From Pannonibacter tanglangensis (GTDB lineage: Bacteria > Pseudomonadota > Alphaproteobacteria > Rhizobiales > Stappiaceae): a stretch of 64,000 bases of DNA. This document shows positions 9,739 through 18,520 of the stretch, piece after piece. How positions within the stretch are numbered: the stretch's first letter is position 1; each line of letters begins with the position of its first letter. The position numbers and the translations under genes were made by a program. The notes under the pieces were generated by a model. The model searched no databases. It worked only from the letters and a program-made list of their open reading frames with translations, and had not been told where the DNA came from. Location of the stretch: the NCBI RefSeq assembly GCF_009915685.1, contig NZ_JAABLP010000002.1; one strand, written 5' to 3'.

Positions 9739-11403
9739 TCAGTTGACCGGACGCAGGGAGAGGAGATGCAGCAGGCGCTCCGGCTGGTTGTCATGGACAA
9801 CCGGGTTGGCGACCGGGTTTTCGGCGCTGAAGAAGCCGGTGAAGCGCTTGGTGTTGTACTGGTACCAGCGCGGGTTGTTGAACACCGGGATGACGGGCAG
9901 GTTTTCGCCTGCGATCATCTGGACCTTGTTGATCAGTTCCTTCTGCTTGGCCTGATCGGTGGTCTGGGTGAAGCCGTCGAGGGCGGCGGACAGTTCCGCA
10001 TTGCGGAAGCGACCGGCGCCGAACCGGGTCACGCCCTGGTTGCGTTCATGCAGCACCGAGTCGAAGTGGGTGTAGGGCGTCGGGCCGACGAAGACCGAGT
10101 TCATGGCCATGTCGTAGGTGCCCTTGATCAGGGCCTCGTTCCACACGGCCTGTTCCGGCGTGGCGACGGAGGCCTTGATGCCGACGGCGTTGAGGCCCTC
10201 GACAGCGATCTGTGCCGCGTTCACCCAGTCGGTCCAGCCGTTCGGCACGATGATGTTGAAGTCGATCGGCTTGCCGTTCGGGGCTTCGACGAAGCCGTCG
10301 CCGGTGGTGTCCTTGTAGCCATGCTCGGCGAGCAGCGCCTTGGAGGCCTCGACGTCGTTCTGCATGTACTTGCCGAACTTCTCGTCCACGGCCGGATTGT
10401 TCCAGGAGTGGTAGGCGCGGCCCAGGCCCGAGGGGTACTGGTTGATGGTCGGGTAGCCGTAGCCGGCGATCTCGACCATGGCCTCGCGGTCCAGGGCCAT
10501 CGACAGGGCGCGGCGGAAGTTCACGTCGGAGAAGGCAGCGCGGTTGCCCTCGTTCGGCGATTCCGGGTTGACGTTGAACATCACGAAGGACCCGGCCGGC
10601 AGCCAGTACTTGTGGTTGGCGGGATCCTTGGCGACATAGGTGTTCTCGATGTCGGGCAGGAACGAGCCCATCCAGTCAAGTTCACCGCGGGCGGCAGCCG
10701 CGAGCGCCTGGTCGTTGTTGGCGATCTGCGGGAAGCGCATGCAGTCCACCTTCAGCGTGGCGGCGTCCCAGTACTTCGGGTTGCGGCACTGCAGGTATTC
10801 CTGCTCGGTGAAGCGGCGGAAATCGGTGAGCGGGCCGGTGCCGACCGGCTTCGGGTTGGTGAAGGCGACCGGATCGGGAACCTTCGACCAGATGTGCTCG
10901 GCCACGATCGGAACGCGGACGATGTCGATGGCGGCCTGGCTGTTCACCTTCTTGAGGTTGAACTTGACCGTCAGCGGGTCGACGACTTCGACGCTCTCGA
11001 CCAGCTTGGCCATCGAGCGGGTGTCGAGGGCGGCGGTCTTCAGCACCATGTTGAAGGTGAAGGCCACGTCGTCGGCCGTGAAGGCCTCGCCGTCGGACCA
11101 GGTGACGCCGTCGCGCAGCTTGAAGGTCAGCGACTTCAGGTCGTCGGAAAACTCGTAGGACGTGGCCAGGCGGAAGTTCGGCTCGCCGCTCTTCAGGGTG
11201 TTGAAGATCACCAGCGGCTCGTACACGAAGTCCTGGATCGACGGCAGGCGGGTCGACTCGTTGAACGGGTTGTAGTTCTCGACCCACGCGGTGCGCTGCA
11301 CCGGCAGCGCGGTCAGCACGGCCTCGGCTGCCATGGCGGCGCCGGATGCAGAGCCGAGAACGGTGGCCGTCAGCAGAATGCCGGCCAGACGCGACTTGAT
11401 CAT
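9739..11403 (-). CDS. ABC transporter substrate-binding protein, family 5 (DppA/OppA-like)
   Basis: A 554-aa periplasmic binding protein of the extracellular solute-binding family 5. The start at 11403 is supported by a strong GGGAGG ribosome site and by a clear signal peptide (MIKSRLAGILLTATVLGSASGAAMAAEA). Family features follow: a long DLKSLTFKLRDGVTWSDGEAFTADDV segment near residue 95 and a FRRALSMALDREAMVEIAGYG segment mid-protein. It captures the substrate for the four downstream transporter subunits. With a GH20 enzyme in the operon, the likely ligand is a GlcNAc-containing oligosaccharide, as for the chitin oligosaccharide-binding members of this family; a peptide cannot be excluded. 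Confidence 0.92.
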   Translation of the reverse strand: MIKSRLAGILLTATVLGSASGAAMAAEAVLTALPVQRTAWVENYNPFNESTRLPSIQDFVYEPLVIFNTLKSGEPNFRLATSYEFSDDLKSLTFKLRDGVTWSDGEAFTADDVAFTFNMVLKTAALDTRSMAKLVESVEVVDPLTVKFNLKKVNSQAAIDIVRVPIVAEHIWSKVPDPVAFTNPKPVGTGPLTDFRRFTEQEYLQCRNPKYWDAATLKVDCMRFPQIANNDQALAAAARGELDWMGSFLPDIENTYVAKDPANHKYWLPAGSFVMFNVNPESPNEGNRAAFSDVNFRRALSMALDREAMVEIAGYGYPTINQYPSGLGRAYHSWNNPAVDEKFGKYMQNDVEASKALLAEHGYKDTTGDGFVEAPNGKPIDFNIIVPNGWTDWVNAAQIAVEGLNAVGIKASVATPEQAVWNEALIKGTYDMAMNSVFVGPTPYTHFDSVLHERNQGVTRFGAGRFRNAELSAALDGFTQTTDQAKQKELINKVQMIAGENLPVIPVFNNPRWYQYNTKRFTGFFSAENPVANPVVHDNQPERLLHLLSLRPVN

Positions 11404-11757
11404 TTCAATCCTCCCGAGGCAGGCGGTGTTACCCCTGCGGTTTTGCTCATGCTGCCGCTGTCGGCCGAGGACGGGGATGACCGCTCCGTGGTCCCCTTGC
11501 GTCGTTCCACCGCTCCTCGCCAGCGATGCAGCGATTGCATCTTGCGCCATGCCGCAGGGGTCAAAGCCACCCGAAATTTCGTAAAGTTCGTCAAAATCGG
11601 GGCCCGATGCCGCATCGGCGAAAGCGGTAAACGCCGAAAAAATATTTTTGAAACAAGAGCTTGCGAGGAGCTTGCCGAGCCTTGCGAAACTGGCCGGCGT
11701 TCCGGTGCCCGCCCGGCCGGCTGTGCTGTCACACCAGTGATGCTATAGGCTGGGACC
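11404..11757. promoter_or_regulatory. Divergent control region between binding protein gene and sensor kinase
   Basis: This 354-base region holds no credible gene. It is more AT-rich than its surroundings near 11570-11660. It contains a spaced inverted repeat, GATGCA-N5-TGCATC (11525-11541), and a 10-base palindrome, CGAAATTTCG (11572-11581), which are plausible operator sites. An AT-rich stretch (11640-11655) may hold a promoter for the minus-strand transporter operon. No consensus promoter is clear enough to call. Confidence 0.45.
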
Positions 11758-14700
11758 TTGTCCGATCAGGGAACGCCCGACACCAAGATGCCCTTTCTGC
11801 CGCAAGGCTTCCAGACCCGTGTCATGATCACGCTGATCCTGGCTTCCGTGCTGCCGCTCGCGCTCGGGGGATGGGTGTTCTTTGCGCTGGTGAACCGCAA
11901 CATCACCGAGGAGACCTATCGCCAGGTCGCCTTCGCGCGGGACGCCAAGAGCAGCGAGGTGCTGCAATACCTCACCTTTGCCCGGCGCGAGGCGGAGAGC
12001 ATCGGCCAGTCCGCCAACGTGCGCTATGCGGTGGGCGACTTTTACGGGTTCTCCTTCGCCATGGGCCAGATGGCGGCGACCGAGACACAGGCTGGCGCCC
12101 GGCTGCGCCTGCTGTTCGGCGTCGAACCGGGCGGCTCGACCATCATTCCGCCGCCGGCGCCGGTGGGCGAGGACATCCTGCTGCGCGAGGCGCTGGAATA
12201 TGCCAACGCGCATCGCCGCTTCCATCCGTCCTTCGCCGATTTCATCGCGGCGTCCGAGTATGACAACCTCTATCTGGTCAACACGCGCGGCCGCGTGGTC
12301 TATTCCGTCGCCAAGGACGCCTATCTCGGCCACGATCTCAACGACATGACCGGGCCGCTGGCCGCGCTCTACGCCAAGCTGCGGGTCAATCCGCAGTCCC
12401 AGGCGCTGCTCTTCTCCGACTTCGTGCATGATCCGGTGAGCGGGCAGTTCGTGGCCTATCTCGGCATGAACGTGCGCCTCTACACCACGTCCAACGCCAC
12501 GATCTTCTTTCGTCTGCCGGCCGAGGGACTGGGGCGGCTGATGCAGGCCAGCAACGTGATGACCCTGATCTCGTCGCGTGGCGAGGTCATCGCCGCCACC
12601 CGCGGTGCCGGCATCAGCACGGCGAGCCCGGCGGCCGTCCCGGCCCAGATGCGGGCACCGCAGGGCATCGAAACCCTGACGGAGGGTCTGATCGGCGTGC
12701 CGACCCTGTCGGCCTGGAAGCGGCTGACCGATCCGGCACCGGGCTGGCTGGTGGTGGCCGAATCCGAGCAGGCACGCGCCTTTGCCACATCGCGTCGCCT
12801 GCGTGACGCGCTGCTCCTGATCGGTATCGCGGCCATTGCCGCGCTGGTTCCGGCAGCGCTCGCCCTGTCCCGGTCGATGACCGGACCGATCCGCCGTCTG
12901 GCGCGATCGGCGACCATGGTCGCCAACGGGGCACTGGACGAGGAGCTGCCGGAGTATGACCGGCCCCTCGAATACGCCGACCTGTCGCGTGCCGTGACCC
13001 AGATGCGGCGGTCGCTGCGCGACCAGGTCGAGGTGATCAGCCAGAAGAATGCCGAGCTGGAGCAGCATCTGCGCCAGATCGAGGAAAAGAACGCGGAGCT
13101 GGAGGAGGCCGACCGGATGAAGGACCGCTTCCTCGCCGCCACCTCGCACGAGTTGCGCACGCCGCTCAACGGCATCATCGGCATTTCCGAAACCCTCGGG
13201 GCCGGCGCCATGGGCGAGTTCGCCCCGGCCCAGAAAAGCCAGCTGCACCTCATTGCCCTCAGCGCCCGGCGCCTGTCGCGGCTGGTCGATGACCTGCTCG
13301 ACATCTACCGCATCCGCGAGGGGCGGATGCGGCTCGACCTGCAGCCGCTCGACGTGGCCCAGAGCCTGCGCAACGTGCTGCAGCTGGCCCGTCCCATGCT
13401 CACCGGCGAGCCGGTGACGCTGCGGGTCGATGTGGACGGGGAGGTGCCGGCGGTGCATGCCGATCCGGTGCGCTTCGAGCAGATCCTGTTCAATCTCATC
13501 ACCAACGCGGTCAAGTATGGCGGCGAGGGGCGCATCGAGATTTCCGCCCGCCGCAGCGATGGCCCGCGCGGTCCCCGCGTGGCCATTGCCATCCGCGACT
13601 TCGGGCCCGGGATCTCGCCCGACAGCCTGGAGCGCATCTTCCATCCGCTGGAGCAGATCACCGGCAGCGGCTCGCGCGCCGCCATGCAGGAGGGCACCGG
13701 CCTCGGTCTCACCATCGCCCGCAACCTCGCCGTGCTGATGTCGGGCACCATCGAGGTGGAGAGCACGCTCGGCGAGGGCTCGACCTTCACGGTCAGCCTG
13801 CCGGCCTCCGACCAGCCCGCGCTGCCGGTCAATCGCTCCGAGCTGCATGAGGTGCTGGCGGGGCCGGATGCCGTGGCCTCCCGCCCGCTGGCGGAAGGCG
13901 ACAGCGCCGCGCCCTCGATCCTGCTGGTCGATGACGAGCCGATCAACCTGCAGGTGCTGCGCAACGTGCTGCTGCCGCGGGGCTACCGGGTGATCGACTG
14001 CGACAATGGCCCGGACGCGCTGCGGCTGGTGGAGGAGTATCACCCCGATCTCGTCGTCCTCGATGTCATGATGAGCGGCATGAGCGGACTGGACGTGGCG
14101 CGCCATCTGCGACGCCGGTATTCGCTCCTCGACCTGCCGATCATTCTCCTGACCGCCCGTGGCCGCACCCGCGACATGATCGCGGGCTTCGAGGTCGGGG
14201 CCAACGACTATGTGGTGAAGCCCTTCGTCAAGGACGAGCTGGTCAGCCGCATTGCCACCCTGCTCGAGGCCTCGCGGGCCAAGCGGCGGGCGGAGGAGAA
14301 CAGCGAGCTGAAACAGGAGATCGAGCGCCGCATCCAGGTGGAGGATGCCTTGCGCCTGTCGCAGCGCCGGATGGGACAGCTCCTCGAGGCACTCGAGGAC
14401 GGGCTGGTCTGCGCCAATCCCAAGGGCGTCGTCACCTTTGCCAATCCGGCTGCCGAGCGCTGGCTGGGTGAGGCTCCCGTCAGCGGCCAGACCACCCTTT
14501 CGGATCTTCTGCCGGACGTGGCGCTGGCGGCCCTGTCGGGCTTGACCGGCGACGACGACACGCGCCGCGTGGAAGCGGAGATCGACGGCCGCCGTCTGGT
14601 GCTCAACGCCTTCGCGCTTCTCCCCGATGCCGGCGGCGGCATCGCGCTGCTCCTGAGCGAGGCCGGACGCGAGGCCCCCGGTCTGGTGACGTCGGTGCGC

Positions 14701-15108
14701 GATGCGGTTGACAGTTCGCTGCCGGCGCTCGCCAGTCCCGTGGCCGACGATGTCGATGTCGTCAGCGCCGATCCCTACCGCGCGCAGATCGTGGCCGTCA
14801 TGGGCGAGGTGCTGGCCCTCTGGAAGCAGCTGACGGGCAAGGGCAAGGTCGACTTCGCCGAGGCCAGCGGCATCTGGCGGGTCAGCCTCGACAAGTCGTC
14901 GCTGCAGACCCGCACGCTTGACAAGTACCTGATGCTCGAGACGCTGCCGGTCAATCCGCGCTGGCGCGACGTGCTGCGCTCCGGTGACTACCTGCTCGAA
15001 CAGGCCGCACGTCCCGATGCGCTCGACACGCCCGCCATCCGCGAGGCGCGCGAGCGTCTCGCGCGCGATCTCGCGCTGTTGCGACGCCTGTTGCCGGCCG
15101 GGGCCTGA
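11758..15108 (+). CDS. Hybrid sensor histidine kinase / response regulator
   Basis: A 1116-aa membrane-bound hybrid kinase. In order: TM1 (residues ~23-45), a ~300-residue periplasmic sensing domain, TM2 (~352-372), HAMP, a coiled coil (QKNAELEQHLRQIEEKNAEL), HisKA with the phosphoacceptor in TSHELRTPLNG (H464), HATPase (NLITNAVKYGG, GTGLGLTIA), and a receiver domain with LVDDEP and the phosphoacceptor in LVVLDVMMSG (D769). A PAS-like domain (~870-940) and an acidic tail follow. The start is uncertain: TTG at 11758 is the first possible codon after an in-frame TAG, and ATG at 11788 is the alternative. It diverges from the amino-sugar transporter operon and converges on the GH42 gene. No separate regulator is adjacent, so its output partner is unknown. 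Confidence 0.9.
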   Translation: MSDQGTPDTKMPFLPQGFQTRVMITLILASVLPLALGGWVFFALVNRNITEETYRQVAFARDAKSSEVLQYLTFARREAESIGQSANVRYAVGDFYGFSFAMGQMAATETQAGARLRLLFGVEPGGSTIIPPPAPVGEDILLREALEYANAHRRFHPSFADFIAASEYDNLYLVNTRGRVVYSVAKDAYLGHDLNDMTGPLAALYAKLRVNPQSQALLFSDFVHDPVSGQFVAYLGMNVRLYTTSNATIFFRLPAEGLGRLMQASNVMTLISSRGEVIAATRGAGISTASPAAVPAQMRAPQGIETLTEGLIGVPTLSAWKRLTDPAPGWLVVAESEQARAFATSRRLRDALLLIGIAAIAALVPAALALSRSMTGPIRRLARSATMVANGALDEELPEYDRPLEYADLSRAVTQMRRSLRDQVEVISQKNAELEQHLRQIEEKNAELEEADRMKDRFLAATSHELRTPLNGIIGISETLGAGAMGEFAPAQKSQLHLIALSARRLSRLVDDLLDIYRIREGRMRLDLQPLDVAQSLRNVLQLARPMLTGEPVTLRVDVDGEVPAVHADPVRFEQILFNLITNAVKYGGEGRIEISARRSDGPRGPRVAIAIRDFGPGISPDSLERIFHPLEQITGSGSRAAMQEGTGLGLTIARNLAVLMSGTIEVESTLGEGSTFTVSLPASDQPALPVNRSELHEVLAGPDAVASRPLAEGDSAAPSILLVDDEPINLQVLRNVLLPRGYRVIDCDNGPDALRLVEEYHPDLVVLDVMMSGMSGLDVARHLRRRYSLLDLPIILLTARGRTRDMIAGFEVGANDYVVKPFVKDELVSRIATLLEASRAKRRAEENSELKQEIERRIQVEDALRLSQRRMGQLLEALEDGLVCANPKGVVTFANPAAERWLGEAPVSGQTTLSDLLPDVALAALSGLTGDDDTRRVEAEIDGRRLVLNAFALLPDAGGGIALLLSEAGREAPGLVTSVRDAVDSSLPALASPVADDVDVVSADPYRAQIVAVMGEVLALWKQLTGKGKVDFAEASGIWRVSLDKSSLQTRTLDKYLMLETLPVNPRWRDVLRSGDYLLEQAARPDALDTPAIREARERLARDLALLRRLLPAGA

Positions 15109-15129
15109 CCGCAGGGCCAGGCGCGCCGG

Positions 15130-17052
15130 TCAGGCCGTGCGCGGGGTCCAGAGAACGCCGGCTGCCGGCAGTTCATTTCCATTGAAAACAACAGGTTCCG
15201 GGTTGTAGTTGAAGTAGAACCTGTGCGTTTTCGTGTCGCGCTGCCGCACGCCCTCCGGCATCGGTGTTACGGTTACGCCGGCGCGGTGTGCGGCCTCGCC
15301 CAGAATGCGGGCCAGCGCCACCTCGTCCGGCCAGCCGCCGACATAGGTCATCCGGCCGCTGCGCACCACCGCCGGCGTGCCGTCCTCGGCCCGGATCACC
15401 GTCTCGGCGGTCCCCTCCAGACGCTCGCGCCAGCCGACGAAGGCACCGCCGCCTGCAAGCGGCACGGGGGCTGCAGCGGGAAGGCTTTCGACCCGTGAAA
15501 TCCGGCAGTCGAGGCCGGGCAGGGCCGGTGGCAGCGGCACGGGAATGGAGAAATCCGGCGTCTTGGAGTTGGTCCGGGGTCCGGCGACGATTTCGGCGCC
15601 GCTGGCCTGCAGCGCCGCGGCAAGCCCCTCGGGCAGGGTGAAGAGCCCCGGCACGAGCACGAGACCGTAGCCGGTGAAGTCCCGGGCGCTGGCCGGCAGG
15701 ATGTCGACCGACAGGCCGAGCTGCCGCAAGCCCCGGTACATGGCAAAGGCGAGGCGGAAGTAGTCGAAGTCCTTGCCCTGCGGCTGGATCGACCAGGCCC
15801 AGGCGCTCGGATAGTCGAAGACCAGCGCCACCGGTGCCGGGGCGATGTCGGTCAGCGGCATGGCCTTCAGCTCCCCCGCCACCTGCTCCGTGGCATGATA
15901 GGCCGGGGCGGGAGCGCTGTCGGGCCGCAGCAGGCCGGCGTGCATCTGTTCCTGCGCGAAGGGAGCCTGGCGCCAGCGGAAGTAGCAGACGGCCTCCGCC
16001 CCGTGGGCGAAGGCTTCCCAGGCCCAGAGCCGGGCCATGCCGGGCAGGGGATCCGGGTTGTAGGGCGCCCAGTTCACCGGGCCGGGCTGCTGTTCCATCA
16101 CCCACCAGCGCCCCCGCCCGACGGCGCGGTAGAGGTCGTGATGGAACGCCTGGAAATCCGGGTGGCCCTGGCGCAGGAAGCGCAGCTTGAACGCCTCGTC
16201 CGCTTCCAGCCGGTCGGACAGGAACCCCAGCGGGTAACTGTCCCAGCTGGCGATGTCGAGATCGGCGCCGACATCGAAATGGTCGAAGTCGACAATGCGC
16301 CCCATGTAGTTGTGGGCGATCGGGGCGTCGGTGTAGCGCCGGATGATGTCCGTCTGCAGCTTGTTGAAGGACACCACCTCGTCGGAGGCAAAGCGCCGGA
16401 AATCCATCACATGGGCCGGGTTTGCCTCGGTGACGGTCAGGTTGGGCAGTCCGATGTCCTCGAAGCTTGCGTATTCCATCGACCAGAACACGTTGCCCCA
16501 GGCCCGGTTGAGGGCCTGCGGCGACTGGTACTTGCGCGCCAGCCAGTTGCGGAACGCGGTCAGCGCCGACGGCGAGTAGGAGACGGTGGTGTCATGGCAG
16601 CCGTATTCGTTGTCGGTCTGCCAGGCGGCCACATGCGGGTTGCGGCCATACCGCTCGGCCAGCAGCGTCACGATGCGCGCGCAGTCCTCCCTGTAGCCGC
16701 GATGCGAGAAGCAGTAGTGACGGCGCGAGCCGAAGCCGCGCGGACGGCCCTGGGCGTCGACGGCCAGCATGTCCGAGTGCCGGGTCAGCATCCAGCGCGG
16801 CGGAGTTGCCGTGGGCGTGCCGAGCACGACCTGAAGACCGGCCCCGCCCAGGACGGCGATGGCGCGATCGAGCCAGTCCCAGTCCATCTTGCCCGGCTCC
16901 GGCTCCAGCCGGCTCCAGGCGAATTCGCCGATGCGCACATAAGTCAGGCCGATGGCGACCATGCGGGCCGCATCCTCGGCCCATTGGTCCTCGGACCAGT
17001 GTTCCGGATAATAGCAGACGCCAAGATGACGGGGTCGGTCGGGTTCGGTCAC
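15130..17052 (-). CDS. Beta-galactosidase (GH42)
   Basis: A 640-aa family 42 glycoside hydrolase that releases galactose from beta-galactosides. The N-terminus LGVCYYPEHW is the family hallmark. The acid/base Glu is E149 in WQTDNEYGC and the nucleophile is E320 in WWVMEQQPG; both are intact. Length and C-terminal domains match the family. The start is the GTG at 17052, which overlaps the stop of the upstream lactonase gene (GTGA) and gives the right N-terminus. It is the last gene of the galactoside operon and feeds galactose to the oxidative pathway genes upstream. No signal peptide is seen, so it acts on imported galactosides. Confidence 0.93.
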   Translation of the reverse strand: MTEPDRPRHLGVCYYPEHWSEDQWAEDAARMVAIGLTYVRIGEFAWSRLEPEPGKMDWDWLDRAIAVLGGAGLQVVLGTPTATPPRWMLTRHSDMLAVDAQGRPRGFGSRRHYCFSHRGYREDCARIVTLLAERYGRNPHVAAWQTDNEYGCHDTTVSYSPSALTAFRNWLARKYQSPQALNRAWGNVFWSMEYASFEDIGLPNLTVTEANPAHVMDFRRFASDEVVSFNKLQTDIIRRYTDAPIAHNYMGRIVDFDHFDVGADLDIASWDSYPLGFLSDRLEADEAFKLRFLRQGHPDFQAFHHDLYRAVGRGRWWVMEQQPGPVNWAPYNPDPLPGMARLWAWEAFAHGAEAVCYFRWRQAPFAQEQMHAGLLRPDSAPAPAYHATEQVAGELKAMPLTDIAPAPVALVFDYPSAWAWSIQPQGKDFDYFRLAFAMYRGLRQLGLSVDILPASARDFTGYGLVLVPGLFTLPEGLAAALQASGAEIVAGPRTNSKTPDFSIPVPLPPALPGLDCRISRVESLPAAAPVPLAGGGAFVGWRERLEGTAETVIRAEDGTPAVVRSGRMTYVGGWPDEVALARILGEAAHRAGVTVTPMPEGVRQRDTKTHRFYFNYNPEPVVFNGNELPAAGVLWTPRTA

Positions 17053-17906
17053 AGGATCACCTGATGTTCTTGCTGGCCACGGGCGATGGCGGGGGCTGCG
17101 AAGGTCATGCCGGACAGGGGCCGGGCGGCCCGCTCCCGGGCGGTCAGTCCCTGGCGGGCTGATGTGCAGTAAAGGGTGGTGAGGTCGGGGCCGCCGAAGG
17201 CCGGGCAGGTGGTGTTCGGGGCGTCGAAGGGGACGGTCCGCACCAGACTGCCGTCCGGCGCATAGGCGGCGACATGGGCGGAGCCCCATTCGGCAATCCA
17301 CAGCAGGCCGTCCGCGTCCACCACGGCCCCGTCGGGCTCGCGGCCGGCAGCACCCAGATCGAGAAACACCTCCGGGTCGGAGGCCGGCCAGCCGCTGGCA
17401 TCAAGCGCCACGCGCATGACCTTGCCGACGGCGGAATCCGTGAAGAAGGCCGTCTTGCCGTCGCCCGTGAAGGAGATCGCGTTGGTGATGGTGATGCGCG
17501 CAAAGAGCTGGCGCAACTCCCCGCGATACCAGCGATAGATCGCGCCGGCCCCGGCTTCGGCCTTGTAGCCCATGGTGCCGATCCAGAACCCGCCCTGCGG
17601 GTCCGCCCGCCCGTCATTTGACCGGGTCAGGGCGTTGTCGGCCTCCAGCGGACAGAGCGACTGGCTGGTCCCGCGGGCCAGGTCATGGACGCGCAGGTCA
17701 CGGGCGCTGGCGATCAGGAGACGATCCCGGTCGATCCATCCCGCCGCCGAGACGCAGACGTCGAACCGGGTTGCCAGGGTCTCGTCACCGGTCTGGGTGT
17801 AGAGGGTCTGGCCGGTGATGTCGAACCAGAAGAGCTGCTGGCGGAGCGGGTGCCACAGCGGCCCTTCGCCCAGTTCGCAGACGGTTGCGTCGAAAACCGA
17901 AGTCAT
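17049..17906 (-). CDS. SMP-30/gluconolactonase-family sugar lactonase
   Basis: A 285-aa beta-propeller lactonase of the SMP-30 (senescence marker/regucalcin) family. The conserved start CELGEGPLWHP carries a Glu metal ligand, and further ligand regions are TRSNDGRADPQGGFWIGTMG and NAISFTGDGKTAFFTDS. In this operon its job is probably to open D-galactono-lactone, the product of galactose dehydrogenase, to galactonate. It overlaps the aldolase gene upstream by 4 bases (ATGA) and the GH42 gene downstream by 4 bases (GTGA). The family is used for several aldonolactones, so the galactonolactonase role rests on context. Confidence 0.87.
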   Translation of the reverse strand: MTSVFDATVCELGEGPLWHPLRQQLFWFDITGQTLYTQTGDETLATRFDVCVSAAGWIDRDRLLIASARDLRVHDLARGTSQSLCPLEADNALTRSNDGRADPQGGFWIGTMGYKAEAGAGAIYRWYRGELRQLFARITITNAISFTGDGKTAFFTDSAVGKVMRVALDASGWPASDPEVFLDLGAAGREPDGAVVDADGLLWIAEWGSAHVAAYAPDGSLVRTVPFDAPNTTCPAFGGPDLTTLYCTSARQGLTARERAARPLSGMTFAAPAIARGQQEHQVIL

Positions 17907-18520
17907 GCCTTGTCTCCTGCCGCTGCCGCCGCATCATAGGCGAGCACCATGGCGCGCGCGCGTCGCCCCACCTCTTCCACCGGCAGCCCGGGGGTGTAGA
18001 GCGCCGTGCCGATGCCGAAGCCGGTGATGCCTGCCTTCAGCCACTGGCCGAAGGTGTCCGCGCCGGCGCCGCCGACGGCATAGAGATCCGTTCCCGCCGG
18101 CAGGACCGCCCGGATTGCCCTGACGCCCTCGGCCCCGAGCAATCCGGCCGGAAACAGCTTGAGCCCGTCGGCTCCGGCCTTCAGGGCGGCAAAGCACTCG
18201 GTCGGCGTCATCACGCCGGGGAAGGACAGGAGACCGGCGGCCTTGGTCGCGCGGATCACCTCCGGATCGCAGTTGGGCGAGACCACCAGTCGCGCGCCGA
18301 TGTCGGCCAGACGGGTCACATCGGCCGCGTCCAGCACGGTGCCGGCACCGATCTCGGCGCGGGGTCCGAACTGCCGCACCATGGCCGCGATGCTGTCGAA
18401 CGGGAAGGGAGAATTGAGCGGGACCTCGATCCGGGCAAAGCCTGCGTCGATCAGCGTTTCGCAGACGGGCAGGCTTTCTGCGGGCGTCAGGCCGCGCAGG
18501 ATGGCAATGAGCGGGCGCAT
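17903..18520 (-). CDS. dgoA: 2-dehydro-3-deoxy-6-phosphogalactonate aldolase
   Basis: A 205-aa class I aldolase of the KDPG/KDPGal family that splits 2-keto-3-deoxy-6-phosphogalactonate into pyruvate and glyceraldehyde-3-phosphate. Visible residues are the Glu in RIEVPLNSP (E32), the phosphate-binding GAGTV, and the Schiff-base Lys in GLKLFPAGLLG (K121). The PLNSP motif is typical of the galactonate rather than the gluconate enzyme. I placed the start at 18520 because it overlaps the kinase stop (TGATG) and gives the usual MRPLIAILRGL N-terminus. It completes the De Ley-Doudoroff pathway in this operon. Confidence 0.9.
   Translation of the reverse strand: MRPLIAILRGLTPAESLPVCETLIDAGFARIEVPLNSPFPFDSIAAMVRQFGPRAEIGAGTVLDAADVTRLADIGARLVVSPNCDPEVIRATKAAGLLSFPGVMTPTECFAALKAGADGLKLFPAGLLGAEGVRAIRAVLPAGTDLYAVGGAGADTFGQWLKAGITGFGIGTALYTPGLPVEEVGRRARAMVLAYDAAAAAGDKA

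Noticed and set aside
9565..11748. Long plus-strand frame opposite the family 5 binding protein
   Set aside because: It is the complement of a well-supported binding protein gene with signal peptide; the frame has Val/Gly/Arg-rich shadow composition.
11743..14106. 787-codon minus-strand frame opposite the sensor kinase
   Set aside because: Antisense shadow of conserved HAMP, HisKA and receiver domains; no recognised domain of its own.
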